DNA of 64,000 bases, taken from the NCBI RefSeq assembly GCF_963966145.1, contig NC_091051.1:3100001-3164000 (forward strand), in the 5' to 3' direction. This document shows positions 32,212 through 44,716 of this stretch, piece by piece (the first letter of the stretch is position 1; each line of letters begins with the position of its first letter). This DNA comes from Tenebrio molitor (lineage: Eukaryota > Arthropoda > Insecta > Coleoptera > Tenebrionidae). The notes below the pieces were generated by a model that was not told the origin of the DNA, ran no database searches, and worked only from the letters and a program-made list of their open reading frames with translations. Made by a program: the position numbers and the translations under genes.

Positions 32212-32670
32212 ACGCCAGAGCTTTACTCATTTGCAAAACTAACGGCCGTGAAGAAGTATTTTTACAGGATTAAAGTGTAGGTTAAAGAATTGTTACTTGT
32301 TTATACATAAATATATTTTTATGGTTGCGCAATAAAATCATATTGATACAATGATTGTTTATTTTGTAACAAGATATTTAACGTATTCGATAAAATATGT
32401 ATAACAACATATTAAACCTAACAATGGAAATGTTTGAGTAAGTAATGGTTGTCCTCGGAATTATTACATAAAAGCAAAAATTAACCAAACCGGCACAAAG
32501 CATGACTAATTTTTGGCACTTTCATCAAGTAAAAAAAATGAAATTAGTCTTCAGATCCCTTTGGTCGTATCCAACGGATGAAACTTTAAAAAGCTACACG
32601 ACTAGAACTTATGCAACTAAACGACGAATATGGCGATTAGATAAAATTAATTTGACGAGAAAACACCGAT
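32212..32670. other. Intergenic spacer
   Basis: It holds the 3' UTR of the upstream orphan gene (AATAAA at about 32331) and the 3' end of TOLLIP transcribed toward it. The open frame on the plus strand at 32502-32744 overlaps TOLLIP antisense and is not supported. Confidence 0.5.
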
Positions 32671-33574
32671 TTATTCGGCCATTTGTAGCAAGGAATTTAT
32701 TGTGCCGTCTTTGTTGCCCCTGTTGGCCTCAAAGACGGTTTTGATCACCTCTTTGTCGATGTTCGGGAACATCTCTTCGATTTGCTTGAGCTCGGACTCG
32801 CTCAACACCGGCATGGGATTCTCGACAGGTGGCGCTGTGTACACCTTCAGCGGTTTGATGATGCTGCCGCCGCCCACGTTCGGCACCACCATGACGGGCG
32901 CGGGCGGTGGATATTTGTACGCCGGGAACACCAAATAGCTCAGAACGAGATTCACCATCCCCTCGACCCCCTCGCCTTGCTTGCCGTTCAAGGGGTACCA
33001 GTCCTCGTGGGTTTCCCCCGCCAGGACCTGCTGTGGGATCTGGAATTGGGTCCAGGCGATCAGCTCGTCCATGGTGAAGGAGCGCTCGTCGAAAATCTCC
33101 AGAGTTATGGTGTTGATGCCTTGGGGCAGCAAACTAGAATGAGAAAAATTAATCTGTTGCAAAAATGGCAATGGGGGGAAGTACCAGTGAACCACTTTGT
33201 TCCAGCGCGGGTTTTTCCCGCCGTTCGGGTCCGTGTGCGTCTCGTAGACGCAGTGGCCGACGCGGATTCGCGCGTAAGGGTCCATCCTGGTCATTCCGTA
33301 GTTCTTTGCAAGTTTGGCTTGAGCAACTGTGATACTCAGTCTTCCTACAGCGTTTGTGTATGATTGGCCGCCACTAAGCTGGTGGTGCAGCGCCATGGCT
33401 GTTTGACGATCCGCGGCTTCTTGCTGCTGTTGCACCGAGATGTTAATGCGCAAGAAGTCTTCAGGGAGAGGTCCCAACAACACCTAAATCGACGTTACCA
33501 AGCGGAATTTGTACAGTTGAGGGACTTACCCGACTTCGCCGCTCGCCCACTTTATCGTTTATCGCAGAGGCCAT
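32671..33574 (-). CDS. TOLLIP: Toll-interacting protein TOLLIP
   Basis: Three exons, minus strand: 33574-33530, 33483-33185, 33133-32671, giving 268 residues, close to vertebrate TOLLIP (about 274). Order: N-terminal Tom1-binding segment (residues 1-45, with VLLGPLPEDFLRI), a C2 domain (about 50-180; RLSITVAQAKLAKNYG, MDPYARIRVGH, LEIFDE), and a C-terminal CUE ubiquitin-binding domain (about 225-268; QIEEMFPNIDKEVIKTV). TOLLIP is an endosomal adaptor linking ubiquitinated cargo and phosphoinositides, and it dampens Toll/IL-1 signalling in mammals. The TAA stop overlaps a potential AATAAA signal. It shares a 425-bp divergent promoter interval with MED25. Confidence 0.95.
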
Positions 33575-33999
33575 CGTTGTACTCTTAGTGTCTTGAGCTA
33601 ACGCATTAATAATGTATCGGCGTTATTTAGAATGACAATAATATTTGGATCAGCTGTTTGTGATTCACGTCACAGCTGTGTCAGTCGCACGCGACAAACC
33701 CCAATCGACCAAAGTCCCTAGTAACAAAGGGAAAATATTTGTTTCTCTCTTTTCTGTGTACAATTTAGCCCTTCATTTAATTTTATTTTAATCAATGAAT
33801 AACTTTACATAATTCTCCACTACAATATGTTTTTGTTACGCTCAAAAAAGTCGCAAAATTAAATAGACACACACCGGAAGGTGTGTACACCTGGATACCA
33901 AAAGTCCCTAAATGCTGACGTTTGTTTATATTGAGCAACATGGCGGGTGTTTGTGCTTCCTGAACAAAAATAAAAATAATTTGTTTGAAGGTTTAAAAA
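33575..33999. promoter_or_regulatory. Divergent promoter interval of TOLLIP and MED25
   Basis: The two start codons are 425 bp apart on opposite strands. No TATA box is obvious, in keeping with housekeeping promoters. It contains CAGCTG and other E-box-like words near 33650-33675. Confidence 0.5.
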
Positions 34000-36900
34000 A
34001 TGGTGGTGTGTCCCGCAGATCACGGCTTGCAAGCCGACATAATATTTGTGATTGAAGGAACCGCAGTAAACGGAGCTTACATAAACGACTTAAAAACAAA
34101 CTACATAATTCCTTCACTGGAGTAAGTGATCAAATTGTAAAATTTCTTCCTCAACTTGCATGTTTTTGGTGCTTATTATGATGATTCATGAACGGATAGT
34201 TGAACGAGGTTTGAGGTACTGAGCAATCAGTGTAACCTTGCTTTGTTATGACAAGAATTACACGCTGATGTAACAATTTTGTTTGTTTTTGTTGCCCCCG
34301 CGAGTAGACTTTTTTCCTATGTTAGGCATTTTTCCAGATACTTCAGCCAGGGAAATATTGACGAAAACAATTATTTGTCAGAGGGTGTTAACTGTTACTA
34401 TGGCATTGTGGTGTACCAAGCAGCTGATTGCTTGCCACACCCTAGCAGTGATACAATTGGCCCCTTTGTGAGCCCCAATAAACTGTTGAGCGCGATTGAA
34501 AGATTAGAGTGAGCGATTCGTATTAATTCCATTGAGACGCTTCTAAGGGGTTGATTTTAGACTGATTGGGGGTAAAGGAGAATCTCACGCTAATATCGCA
34601 GAAGGTTTGGCTACAACGCTTCAATGTTTCGAGGAATTGCAGCAGAAACGTGACAACAATGTCGGCGTACAAAGACATTGCATTTTAGTGTGTAACTCCC
34701 CCCCTTATTCTTTGCCAGTGTTTGAGACTCACGCGTACACTGGAAAAACGTCTGAACAACTGGCGACGATTCTGCAAGAGGTAATTTCGCGGTTGCAGCG
34801 TCCAAAAATAAATTGTTTCGTTTTTAGAAGAGTATTAATCTGTCGATAATCTCGCCGAGGAAGATTCCGTCGCTGTACAAACTGTTTGAGAAAGCTGGGG
34901 GCGACTTGAGCGCCTCGCAGACCAAGAACTACGCCAAAGACCCCCGCCACTTGGTCCTGCTCAGAGGTTTCAGCTTGAAAGAGCGCCCCCTGAGTCCTCC
35001 CGCCGGTACTGTCACCACTGGCCAAACCCAGATCCCCAACGCCACGATCCCCATCACTTCCCTGCCGAGCCCCCTCGCCAGCAACGACAGTCCCATCTCG
35101 GGGCCGTCCCAGACCAACGCCAACCTGATGGGCAGCAGCACCGCCAACGCGGGCGTACCCTCGGGGGTGGGTCCCACTCCGGTGTACCGACCTCCGAGCG
35201 CTCAAGGCATAACGCAGCTGCCTCAACCGTCACAGTCAATGGTTACGCCGGGCATGGTAGGTATGGTGAACGCGCGCGGTACCATGATGGGCAACAACGC
35301 GATGAATATACCGCAACTTCCGGCACCACCTGGCTACCATCAGACCAACAGGCCGAGGTGGCCGCCCATGCTGCCCCCCACGCAACCCAGATCCTACCTC
35401 CAGCAGAACCAGCAAGTCAACACCACCCAGAGTAGCGCGCTTATCGCTCAGCTGACGCAACCGCCACCGTCTCTTCCCGGGAGCGGCGTCAACCAGTTCG
35501 GGCAGAGTAATTTCGCACCCCTCAATTTAAGGGTTCGTTGATGAGGGTGGAGTTTCAGTGAATAGTAATTCGCCGATGACCAGTCAACAGCAGCAGCAAC
35601 AGTTGAAGATCAACATGTTGAATCAGCAGAACCAGCAGACCAATGCGCAGACTTCCATGTCCCAGAATCCCAACAGTGGTATTCCCACCACTTCGATGAC
35701 GCAGGTTTCGCAGCCGAATCAAGCGACGACGTCACCGGCTCAAGTAAAAATTGATCCAGATTTTTTAAAATTTTTATTCGAAATTTGTTGTCCAGAGTAC
35801 TGCTCAACCGTCGCAGCAACTTGGACCAGGTAGGGAGCGCCACTCGATTTGGCAAGGTTTGCTCGAATGGATAGAAAAACCGAAGAATCCGAGCGATCAG
35901 CAGAAGATCACCAAACATGTCCCGTGTCAAGTCTCCGCCAATTCGAAAGACGGCGAACCGGAGCTGTAAGTGTCTGTTTAAAATGAGCCTACATAATTTT
36001 GACGTTTGTGTAGCTCATACGTCAAAATCTAGGAATTTTTTTTTTATTTGGTTGGTGGTTGATGTGAGTTGGCAACAATAGCGTCTGAAGTCTGTCATTT
36101 CTATCAGTGTTTGTTGTAATTAGTAATTCTAAATTAACTAAAGTATATTATGATGTAATTGTAATATTGTGCCGCCTCCAGGAAAGCCGACGGATGGCCG
36201 TCCAAGCTCATAATGCAGCTGATGCCGAAACAACTGATCGGCAACATAGGCGGCGCCTACTTGAAAAATTCCAAGTCGGTACTGTTCCACCCCCAGCCGT
36301 GCGAAGCCCTAGAGTCGCTGACGAAAGTGATGAGTTCCGGATTCGTAAGTAGTACGGATTGTCGTGCCCTCTGGTGACACAATCTCGTTTCAGGCCGGGT
36401 GTGTTCACTTCACGAGCATAGCTAATCCTGCTGCCTGCGATATTAAGGTGTTGATTTTACTGTACACTGCCGAGAAACGAGCATATTTGGGTTTCATTCC
36501 TAACGATCAAGGCGCATTCGTGGACAGGTTGCGGAAGGTCATCCAGCAACAAAAGTCGACGCAGATAATGCGTCAAACGCAAGGAGGGACCGGACAGCCG
36601 ATCAACCCGCAAACTTCCGGGGCCCTCACCATGGGGGGCACTCCTCCACAGATGGGCGGAGCCAATCCCGTGACGTCTCAAACGACGCAACAGGGCTTGA
36701 TGATGTCGCAGACTAACACTATGGCGATGGGCGGGGGGCAGATCACTCAGAATGTGGTCACATCCAGCGGACAACCCGGGATTTTGGGTCAGAACGTGCC
36801 GGGAGGGGCCATGAGACCCACGCTGAGGATGCAGCCGAACATGGGACCGCAGGCGTCGCAACCCGCCCCGAATCAAAACAACATGGCGCCGGGAATGATG

Positions 36901-37474
36901 GGGACACCCACGCAGAGAGCCCCCTTCGAGAACCAGTTGCAAGTAGAGAGGCAACAAAATCTGGAGAAGATCAATCAGCTGAAGCAGACACTGGAGGCGG
37001 CGCAGCAACAAGAACAGCAGTACAAGAGCCAGCTGGAGAGGATAAGTCACATGAAGACGTCGCAGTTGCAAGAAGCGCTGCAGATTTGCCAACAGAACGA
37101 GATGAAGTACAAGATTTTGGACGTGAGTAGGTGGCGTTGGGTAAGCGGCGTGGTAACGGTGGCGGTGTTGTAGCAACAGCAGAGGATGGCCAGTCAGGGT
37201 AATCAGCAAGCGGCGAACGCGCAACAGCAGCAGAGGATGATGAGGCCCGTGATGGGGGGCAATCCCGGGTTGAGACACTTGTTGCAACAGGTGAGTCGGT
37301 GCGGCGACGGTTAAGAGAGTGTAAAAGTTGTTTTAGCAACCGCAATACAGACAACAGTTGATGAACATGCAACAGATGACAGGTAACGGGCCGCGCCCGC
37401 AAATGAACCAACAAATGCCAAACTCGGGAAACAATCAACAGTCGTTCGACGAAGTTCCGTACGATTTTATGTAA
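34000..37474 (+). CDS. MED25: Mediator complex subunit 25 (MED25)
   Basis: Ten exons: 34000-34121, 34338-34508, 34561-34780, 34828-35506, 35559-35743, 35796-35965, 36182-36344, 36394-37122, 37174-37290, 37337-37474, giving 897 residues. The N-terminal von Willebrand A domain (about 1-220: ADIIFVIEGTAVNGAY, KGESHANIAEGLA) docks the protein on Mediator. A long Pro/Gln/Asn-rich linker is followed by the ACID activator-binding domain (about 470-620: SIWQGLLEWIEKP, AGCVHF, ILLYTAEKRAYLGFIP). The C-terminus is a Gln/Met-rich coiled coil and ends DEVPYDFM. MED25 connects transcription activators to RNA polymerase II. All introns are 46-216 nt with consistent phase. It is convergent with CHMP2A. Confidence 0.95.
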
Positions 37475-37944
37475 TAATTTTATTGTAACAAGTTATATTG
37501 GTGTTTATGTAGTGTCATGATTTTTATATGTATTTTAGACAATTATGCGAATTAAACTACACATCCAAGTTAACTAGTCACACTTAAGTATTTGTACGGC
37601 ACTGCCCATTTCGGGTATTATCGCACACCCACACCTAAATCTTTTATTGACCGAACAGTTAACGCTTCCACTAAATGTGTCAAAAAATATACAACTTTAT
37701 TTTTAAGTAAGCACGCTAACATCCTTTAAAAGCTCATTTATAGTTATTAACGGACGCGTATTATTGTTATTATTATTCGTAAAGTTACAACAAAAAATAT
37801 ATTGTATATAAAAACTTACAAGTGGAGTACAAGGCGAACCTCGTCAGAAGTGAAGTTGTTCGCATGCGCGCCTAACTGCCCCGTGTCCACCCAGATCCTT
37901 GAGACTGGGATTAAATAAACTTTAAAAAATGTACACCCGGGGCA
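37475..37944. other. Convergent 3' UTRs of MED25 and CHMP2A
   Basis: No gene. Polyadenylation-type words occur for both directions: AATAAA on the minus strand near 37643 and 37697, and on the plus strand near 37913, so the transcripts may overlap. Confidence 0.5.
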
Positions 37945-38724
37945 TTATTCCCTGCGCAGGTTGTCCAACCGAGCTTGCAGGTCTGCGTCGGCGTCCGACA
38001 GCCCCCCGTTACCACCCGCTGCGGCAGCCGCCGCCGCCGCCGGTTGTTTCTGACCTTGGGCTGGCAGCGTCCCTCCGGTTTGGGGCAATCCCGACAGTTG
38101 ATCGTTCAGCTGCAAGCCCAATTCATCCAGGACTTGGTTGACGACGGCGTCACTGCAAATCGCGTTTCAAACGTGACTCAAAACTGTTCGCTACTCACCT
38201 CTCCTCTTCGTCGGCGTCGTCCTCCATCGCGTCATCGATCGCATCGTTCATCACCTCCTCTTTCATGTCCATGATTTCTGACTGTTTCTCAAATTCCTGC
38301 AGGATCCTCTGGATCTGTGGCAGGTTCAGCTGCCGGTTCATGCTCTGCATGGCTTTAGTCACCCCCTTCATGGCTTGCGCCATCGCGTTCTGCGACCTGA
38401 GCGTCTGGATTTTCAACGAGACGGCTTGGATGTTCGCCTTCATCAGCATGAATTTCTTCACGTAACGCCGAGTCCGCACCAGGTCGCGGGCCATTATTTT
38501 GACAGCGTCCTGAATAGCGACACTTACAAACTGCAAATGCGGAACAAAAGACTCACCATTTGACCTTCTTTTGCCAGTTTTTTGATGTCGTTGATCACTT
38601 TTTTCTCCTGCTGTTCCATCTTCATTTTTTCTCGGTCTAAATCACGCATCGCTTTGTTGAGGGCCCGCTGGTTCTTGCGGAGCAACTCTTCGGGGGTTAA
38701 ACGCTTACCAAACAGCCACTCCAT
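37945..38724 (-). CDS. CHMP2A: Charged multivesicular body protein 2a (ESCRT-III, Vps2)
   Basis: Three exons, minus strand: 38724-38557, 38509-38199, 38152-37945, giving 228 residues (human about 222). It opens with MEWLFGKRLTPEELLRKNQR, has the basic helix 1/2 hairpin, the very conserved AVSLKIQTLRSQNAMAQAMK core, the acidic MKEEVMNDAIDDAM helix, and a C-terminal MIM1-type motif ending DLQARLDNLRRE that binds Vps4. An unusual run of eight alanines followed by Gly sits before the MIM. CHMP2A polymerises on membranes for multivesicular-body budding, cytokinesis and nuclear-envelope repair. The first intron is 47 nt; an internal earlier acceptor (26 nt) was rejected because it breaks the GQM|DAV junction. 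Confidence 0.96.
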
Positions 38725-39766
38725 TTTGTCGGGGGTTGATTCACGCCGCGAGCAGGATTTCCGTTCCGGATTTAATCGCTGTTATTTACTAAATTCGACA
38801 ATGACTCATTTGTGCTTTTTGACAAGAATGACAAATGTCATAACAAAGTAGACGCTGTTGGGAGGACGTAATCACGTGAAAAATCAGTTATTCAACGACA
38901 ATGTAGGCTCTTGCAAATAAATCATTGAAAAGTTTTGAAAAAATTGTAGGTTTTTAAAATGAAAAACGTCGATGTTGTTAATTGGGTAGCATAAAAAAAG
39001 ATGAAAGAGTGATTGCGTACTGCAATTACGCAAAGATAAGATCGTGGTCAAAGTCATAACTTTAGTTTCTAATTCGACCAACGTAGACTGAATGTGTAGA
39101 GTATTAATTTATCGAAAATATTTGAAAACTTTAATTTGTTTCTAAATTAAGAATTCGTGTAATATTTTGGAAATAACTTTTAATCAGAGCGAGTTTTTGA
39201 CCTGTCAAGGAGCTGTCAGTCAGCTGACCGTCTTGTGACATTTGCACAAGCTTGATAGTCTTGTGAGTTGGGTTGGTGAGGTTTCAGAGGAAGCACGTAA
39301 GTGTTTTGCCAATTTATTAATTAAATTTGATCACATATGCATCGGTTAACACATTCGTAAAACGATCTAACATTTACACTACATTAATCGCACGAATTAA
39401 CCGAACTATCGATCTGGGAAAAATCCACGACGACCCAGTTGTCCCTACTCATTCTGCATTGCCGTCCAGCGTTGTTCTTCTTTCTTCGCCATATTTTTCG
39501 AAACAATTCGACAATATTTCAAAAATTGGGCCCCCTTCATCCCCAGAATTGGCCAAAATTTGAAGGCGTATCCTCTACCGACGTAACCCCGTCCACCATC
39601 TCTGACTTGCGGGTCTCGATCGTACGCGTCATTCACGTGACACTCGTGCGCTCTATTCTCAGCGCTCCATATACATAGTGCACCCAACTAGTAATGTTTT
39701 CACGTGATTCCGATATCGCGACCATTAACCAAATTTTTCCATTTTTCCAGTTAAAAATCCTTCAAA
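38725..39766. promoter_or_regulatory. Divergent interval of CHMP2A and V-ATPase A, with a noncoding exon
   Basis: A probable 5' noncoding exon of the V-ATPase gene ends at 39296 (GAAGCAC|GTAAGT); its intron runs to the acceptor tttttccag at 39750. Short open frames inside the intron (39327-39687) overlap each other and have no motif support. No TATA box is obvious for either gene. Confidence 0.55.
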
Positions 39767-42062
39767 ATGACGAGTTTCCCAAAAATGGGCGACGAGGAGC
39801 GCGAATCCAAGTTTGGATACGTGCACGCCGTCTCCGGTCCCGGTGAGTTACCCCCATTTCGGGGTAGATTCCCCATTTGCTCATTTCCTCAATTTTAAGT
39901 CGTCACCGCTGAAAAAATGAGCGGCTCAGCTATGTACGAGCTGGTGCGCGTCGGCTACTCCGAGTTGGTCGGAGAAATTATTCGGCTGGAGGGCGAGATG
40001 GCCACCATCCAGGTGTACGAAGAGACTTCCGGCGTCACAGTCGGAGATCCGGTGCTGCGAACTGGCAAACCGCTGTCCGTCGAGTTGGGGCCAGGTATTA
40101 TGGGCTCCATTTTCGACGGTATCCAGAGACCCTTGAAGGACATCAACGAAATGACGCAAAGTATTTACATCCCCAAGGGTGTGAACGTGCCGGCGCTTTC
40201 GCGGTCGGTCAAGTGGGATTTCGCCCCAATCAACATCAAGGTAAGGATTGATTCAACGGGTGGGACCAGTTTGTACAAGGGTGTTTTGCACAGTTGGGCA
40301 GCCATTTGACTGGAGGCGACATCTATGGTATAGTCCATGAGAACACTCTGGTCAAGCACAAGATGCTTTTGCCACCCAAAGCCAAAGGAACCGTCACGTA
40401 CGTCGCCGATCCAGGAAATTACACAGTCGACGTAAGTAAAGGGTAGATCAAAGCTGTCAAATGTCAAAAGTGTCAAATGAGAGCAATGTGCCGCTGGCAC
40501 TTTGAAAGGGTTAAAACATATAAATGTGACTGCAGTAACTCTAAAACCTACAAAAATTGGTTGGTTCCAGCTGCGGCGGTCAAATTTAGATCAGTACTGC
40601 CAACCATGTAAATCAGAAAATACTAGAAGTGTCAAAGATGACATTTCCGAGCTCCGGTGTTCTTGTTTACCATGTTTACGCGATTTTCGTAAATCATTTG
40701 AGATGTATCACTGCAGGAAGTCGTCTTGGAGACGGAATTCGACGGTGAAAGGACCAAATACACCATGTTGCAAGTGTGGCCCGTGCGTCAGCCCAGACCT
40801 GTCAGCGAAAAACTCCCCGCGAACCACCCCCTGTTGACCGGGCAACGCGTCCTTGACTCCCTCTTCCCGTAAGTCGCATCGAGAAGAGTCGAGGTACGAT
40901 TTGTTGTTTGATTTTTCGTGGCAGATGCGTCCAAGGTGGTACCACGGCCATCCCCGGAGCCTTCGGTTGCGGCAAGACCGTCATCTCGCAGTCTCTCTCC
41001 AAATACTCCAACTCCGACGTGATCGTCTACGTCGGTTGCGGAGAGAGAGGCAACGAAATGTCTGAGGTGCTTCGGGACTTCCCCGAGTTGACGGTCGAGA
41101 TCGAGGGCCAGACCGAGTCCATCATGAAACGTACAGCTCTGGTGGCGAACACCTCCAACATGCCTGTGGCGGCCCGAGAGGCCTCCATCTACACCGGCAT
41201 CACCCTGTCCGAGTACTTCCGCGACATGGGTTACAACGTGTCGATGATGGCCGACTCCACGTCCCGTTGGGCCGAGGCCTTGAGAGAAATCTCTGGGCGT
41301 CTGGCGGAGATGCCGGCCGATTCGGGCTACCCAGCCTACTTGGGGGCCAGGTTGGCCTCGTTCTACGAGCGCGCCGGCAGGGTCAAGTGCCTGGGCAACC
41401 CCGACAGAGAGGGGTCGGTGTCCATCGTGGGCGCCGTCTCGCCCCCCGGTGGCGACTTCTCCGATCCCGTCACCTCCGCCACTCTGGGTATCGTGCAGGT
41501 GTTCTGGGGGTTGGACAAGAAGCTGGCCCAGCGCAAGCACTTCCCCTCCATCAACTGGCTGATCTCGTACTCGAAGTACACGCGCGCGCTGGACGACTTC
41601 TACGACAAGAACTTCCCAGAGTTCGTCGCGTTGCGTACCAAAGTCAAGGAGATCCTCCAAGAAGAAGAGGACTTGTCCGAGATCGTGCAGCTGGTCGGTA
41701 AAGCGTCGCTCGCCGAGACCGACAAGATCACGCTCGAGATCGCCAAGCTCCTGAAGGAGGACTTTTTGCAGCAGAACTCGTACTCCTCGTACGACAGGTT
41801 CTGTCCGTTCTACAAGACGGTAGGTATGCTGAAGAACATGATCGGGCTCTACGATATGGCGAGACACGCCGTCGAGAGCACGGCGCAATCCGAGAACAAG
41901 ATCACGTGGACCGTCATCAGGGATTCCATGAGCAATATTTTGTATCAGTTGAGCAGTATGAAATTCAAAGATCCCGTCAAGGACGGAGAAGCCAAAATCA
42001 AAGCGGACTTCGACCAACTGTACGAAGACATTCAGCAAGCCTTCAGGAATTTGGAGGACTAA
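39767..42062 (+). CDS. Vha68: V-type proton ATPase catalytic subunit A
   Basis: Five coding exons: 39767-39842, 39900-40240, 40294-40431, 40717-40868, 40925-42062, giving 614 residues, exactly the usual insect length. It has the N-terminal beta-barrel (KFGYVHAVSGPVV), the non-homologous region, the P-loop GAFGCGKT at residues 247-254, the Walker B region (NVSMMADSTSRWAEALREIS) and the C-terminal helical domain. It hydrolyses ATP in the V1 head to pump protons into endosomes, lysosomes and across midgut and Malpighian apical membranes. Codon use in the last exon is strongly biased to C/G third positions, consistent with high expression. Transcription starts from an upstream noncoding exon near 39290. 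Confidence 0.98.
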
Positions 42063-42531
42063 GTTAGGTGTAAAGTAGGGCCGTATTTAACCTCACTCTT
42101 CGTGGTACAAGTTGCCGTCTTTCGATATTAATGTACATTACTGTGTTTATAAATATGAAGGTAGTCCTATAGGGAGGCATAATGATCCTATAGATTAGAG
42201 GTGAGGGTAAATTGCTAAATTTCGTCCCTTCATTCCAAATGTACCAAGGGAGTTTTATTTTTCATTATTTCCATTAACGTGCGTTTATCAGCTTCTCCAG
42301 TATTATTCGGGAATTTCTTGTTTACCGTTTATTTTATTTTTCGTTAATTTTCGCATATTTACGTTTTTCAATGTTGTATATTTTATCATTTTAATCAAAC
42401 GGCTAATTGTACAGTTATCTACATGTATATGATACCTACATAATAAGTGATTTAGCTATTTAGGCAATAGCACAATAAATTGTTTTATTGTAAACAGAAT
42501 AAATGCATTGTTGTTTCATTCATCACTTTAA
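42063..42531. other. 3' UTR of V-ATPase subunit A
   Basis: AT-rich trailer with AATAAA at about 42473 and 42499. No other feature. Confidence 0.7.
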
Positions 42532-42966
42532 TTACCACCCCCAAAACAAATTCCTGACGTAGAAAACATTGGTACCACCTGCGTTACTCCCGCCTGGTTC
42601 GGTACCGCATTTCAACCCCTCTTCCAAACGCCCTTTGACCTCATTCTGGGCGTTTTTTTCCAAGAACTCCACCAACCTGTCCTCTAGAGCCTCAATTCTC
42701 TTGCAAAAATTTTGTCGCTCCCTCTGCCACTCCTGTTCCTCTTGCCTGAACGATTTCTTTACCTCCTCAACTTCCCTCTTCAACATCGCATTTTCCCGTC
42801 GAATTTCCCCCGTTTCCATCATAATTTTCTCCATCATTTCCACAAGTTTCTCGAGTTTTTCACGGTCTGCGGGACCCGGAGCACCACTACTATTATCAGG
42901 ACTGCTGTTGTCTTCTCGTGCACATATTAATTCATGTGCTTTTCTTCTATTTTTCCTCCCAGACAT
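42532..42966 (-). CDS. Coiled-coil protein of 144 residues, possibly a retroelement ORF1 relic
   Basis: Single exon. A basic N-terminus (MSGRKNRRKAHE) and a Ser/Pro/Gly linker lead into about 75 residues of strong coiled coil (residues 35-110, heptads through EKLVEMMEKIMMETGEIRRE) and a Gly-rich tail ending FYVRNLFWGW. Coiled-coil proteins of this make-up precede the endonuclease/reverse transcriptase in some insect non-LTR retrotransposons, but no reverse transcriptase is nearby. It could also be a genuine small nuclear protein. It is divergent from the ZAD zinc-finger gene, whose start is 225 bp away. The identity is unresolved. Confidence 0.5.
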   Translation of the reverse strand: MSGRKNRRKAHELICAREDNSSPDNSSGAPGPADREKLEKLVEMMEKIMMETGEIRRENAMLKREVEEVKKSFRQEEQEWQRERQNFCKRIEALEDRLVEFLEKNAQNEVKGRLEEGLKCGTEPGGSNAGGTNVFYVRNLFWGW

Positions 42967-43191
42967 GGCCCCACAATCGTAGTTTATCCCATTAATTTGT
43001 ATTTAAATCATCGTGTCACGCGCCACAATTTGAAGCAACATCCAAATGTCAACAATGAGTTTGAGGTTATGTTTGTTTACAAACGTGTTTAGAGAAGTTT
43101 TTCACAAAAAGGGGAGGCATAGATGGGATTAATAGAACGGAAACTACTCATTTTTAGGCGAAAAATTTATTGTGTGTAGAGTTGGGAAAAA

Positions 43192-44582
43192 ATGTACAGT
43201 AAAAAAGTGTGTAGGTTATGTTTGGTCCAAACGCCAAGCTACTCGTCCCTGCTGGAGGATAAGACTGCGAAAATGTTGGAGGCTTTGACGTCGATCAAAG
43301 TAAATCGGAAAATTCGTCAAACAAAGTTTGTAATTCATGATTTTAGGCCAGCTCCAGTGATGGAGTGTCCACTGTGATTTGTCTGAAATGTCAGCTGAAT
43401 CTGAAGCTAGCGTACAGAATACAGCAAAACATGATCAAGAGTAATGAGAGTTTGCTGGCGCAGCGTCCTATAAAGCAAGAAATCTACACAATAGAACTGG
43501 ATGAAATTGTGATTAAAGAGGAGAGTAAGGAGGATTGCAGCAGAGAAGCAATAGAGTTGTGTAACAATTGTTGCATAATCTGTGGTGTAACCACCACTGC
43601 AATAAAAACCCACATGGAACAACACTTCAACTCTGAGCAAAACTGTGATTTGTGTAATAAGTCTTTTTCAAATATTCATTTGTACAAAAAACATTTGACC
43701 AACCACCCAGACCCAGCTCCCCATGAGTGCAGAAAATGCGGTTCAAGCTTCAGATACAAATCTTTGTATTACAAACACTTGGAGATGGTCCACCAAAGGT
43801 CGCTCATCGCGGAGTTGATCCCCAAACCCAAAACCTTCACTTGCGACATTTGTTCAAAAACTTTCAACACCAGGAGCACATGCGCGGCCCACAAGGCCAA
43901 CCACAAGCGCAAACCGTGCCCCATCTGCCACAAAGAGCTCGCGGTGGGCAGCTTGCGGCAGCACATCGAGGACCACAACGACAGCCCCCAGATGTGCGAG
44001 TTTTGCGGCGCCACCCTCAAGAACAAGTCGTGTCTGCGGATGCACTTGCGCTACTCGCACAACAAATCGACGTTTCCGTGCGAGGAGTGCGGCAAAGTGT
44101 TCAAAAAGAAGGTGTCGCGGGATTTCCACCAGAAGAGCGCGCACGGTGCGTAAGCGGCCCATGTTAATAATTTATTTACAAAACAATAAGCAAAAAAAAT
44201 ACAATGTTGGCGAATAATTCGGTTGTTTTTTGCAGGCGAGCCGACGCATATGTGCGACACTTGCGGCAAGAAATTCTTCTCGACGAACCGTCTCAACATC
44301 CACATGAAGATGACGCACATGAAGTTGCGACCTCACGTTTGCGAGTTTTGCAACAAGGGGTTTTCGAGCAAGTTCGCGTTGAGGACGCACAGGAGGCAGC
44401 ACACGAACGAGACGCCCTACAGATGCGAGGTTTGCGGGGAGGGGTTCAGACAGAATGTGTCCTTGAAGGGGCACAAAAAATCGAAACACAACATCGAGGA
44501 ACCAAAGATTTGCGAGTGTAAGGAGTGCGGGAAGGGGTTTGCGTCGGAGTGGGCTCTCAAGACGCATCAACGACTTCATTAA
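43192..44582 (+). CDS. ZAD-type C2H2 zinc-finger transcription factor
   Basis: Three exons: 43192-43299, 43347-44145, 44236-44582, giving 417 residues. The N-terminal zinc-finger-associated domain (ZAD) has its four zinc cysteines as CRLC (residues 7 and 10) and CLKC (48 and 51), split by intron 1 as is common. An acidic linker with two IKQE/IKEE (SUMO-like) motifs follows, and then about eleven C2H2 fingers, several joined by short linkers. ZAD factors are an insect-expanded family that dimerise through the ZAD and bind specific DNA sites, often at insulators or in the germ line. I cannot name an orthologue. The stop lies 134 bp from the convergent SAS10 gene. Confidence 0.93.
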
Positions 44583-44716
44583 ATATTATCCAATTTACAC
44601 CGTGTTTTTTTGACACCATGTACTAATGCGAAATGTGTGTAAACACCGCCAGGTGGCGCTCCACCAAATGATACGCTTACTTAATTTACATTATTTTATT
44701 CTCATTATTTACATCT

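Noticed and set aside
38534..38556. 26-nt intron in CHMP2A using an early acceptor
   Set aside because: The later acceptor gives a 47-nt intron and restores the universally conserved GQM-DAV junction.
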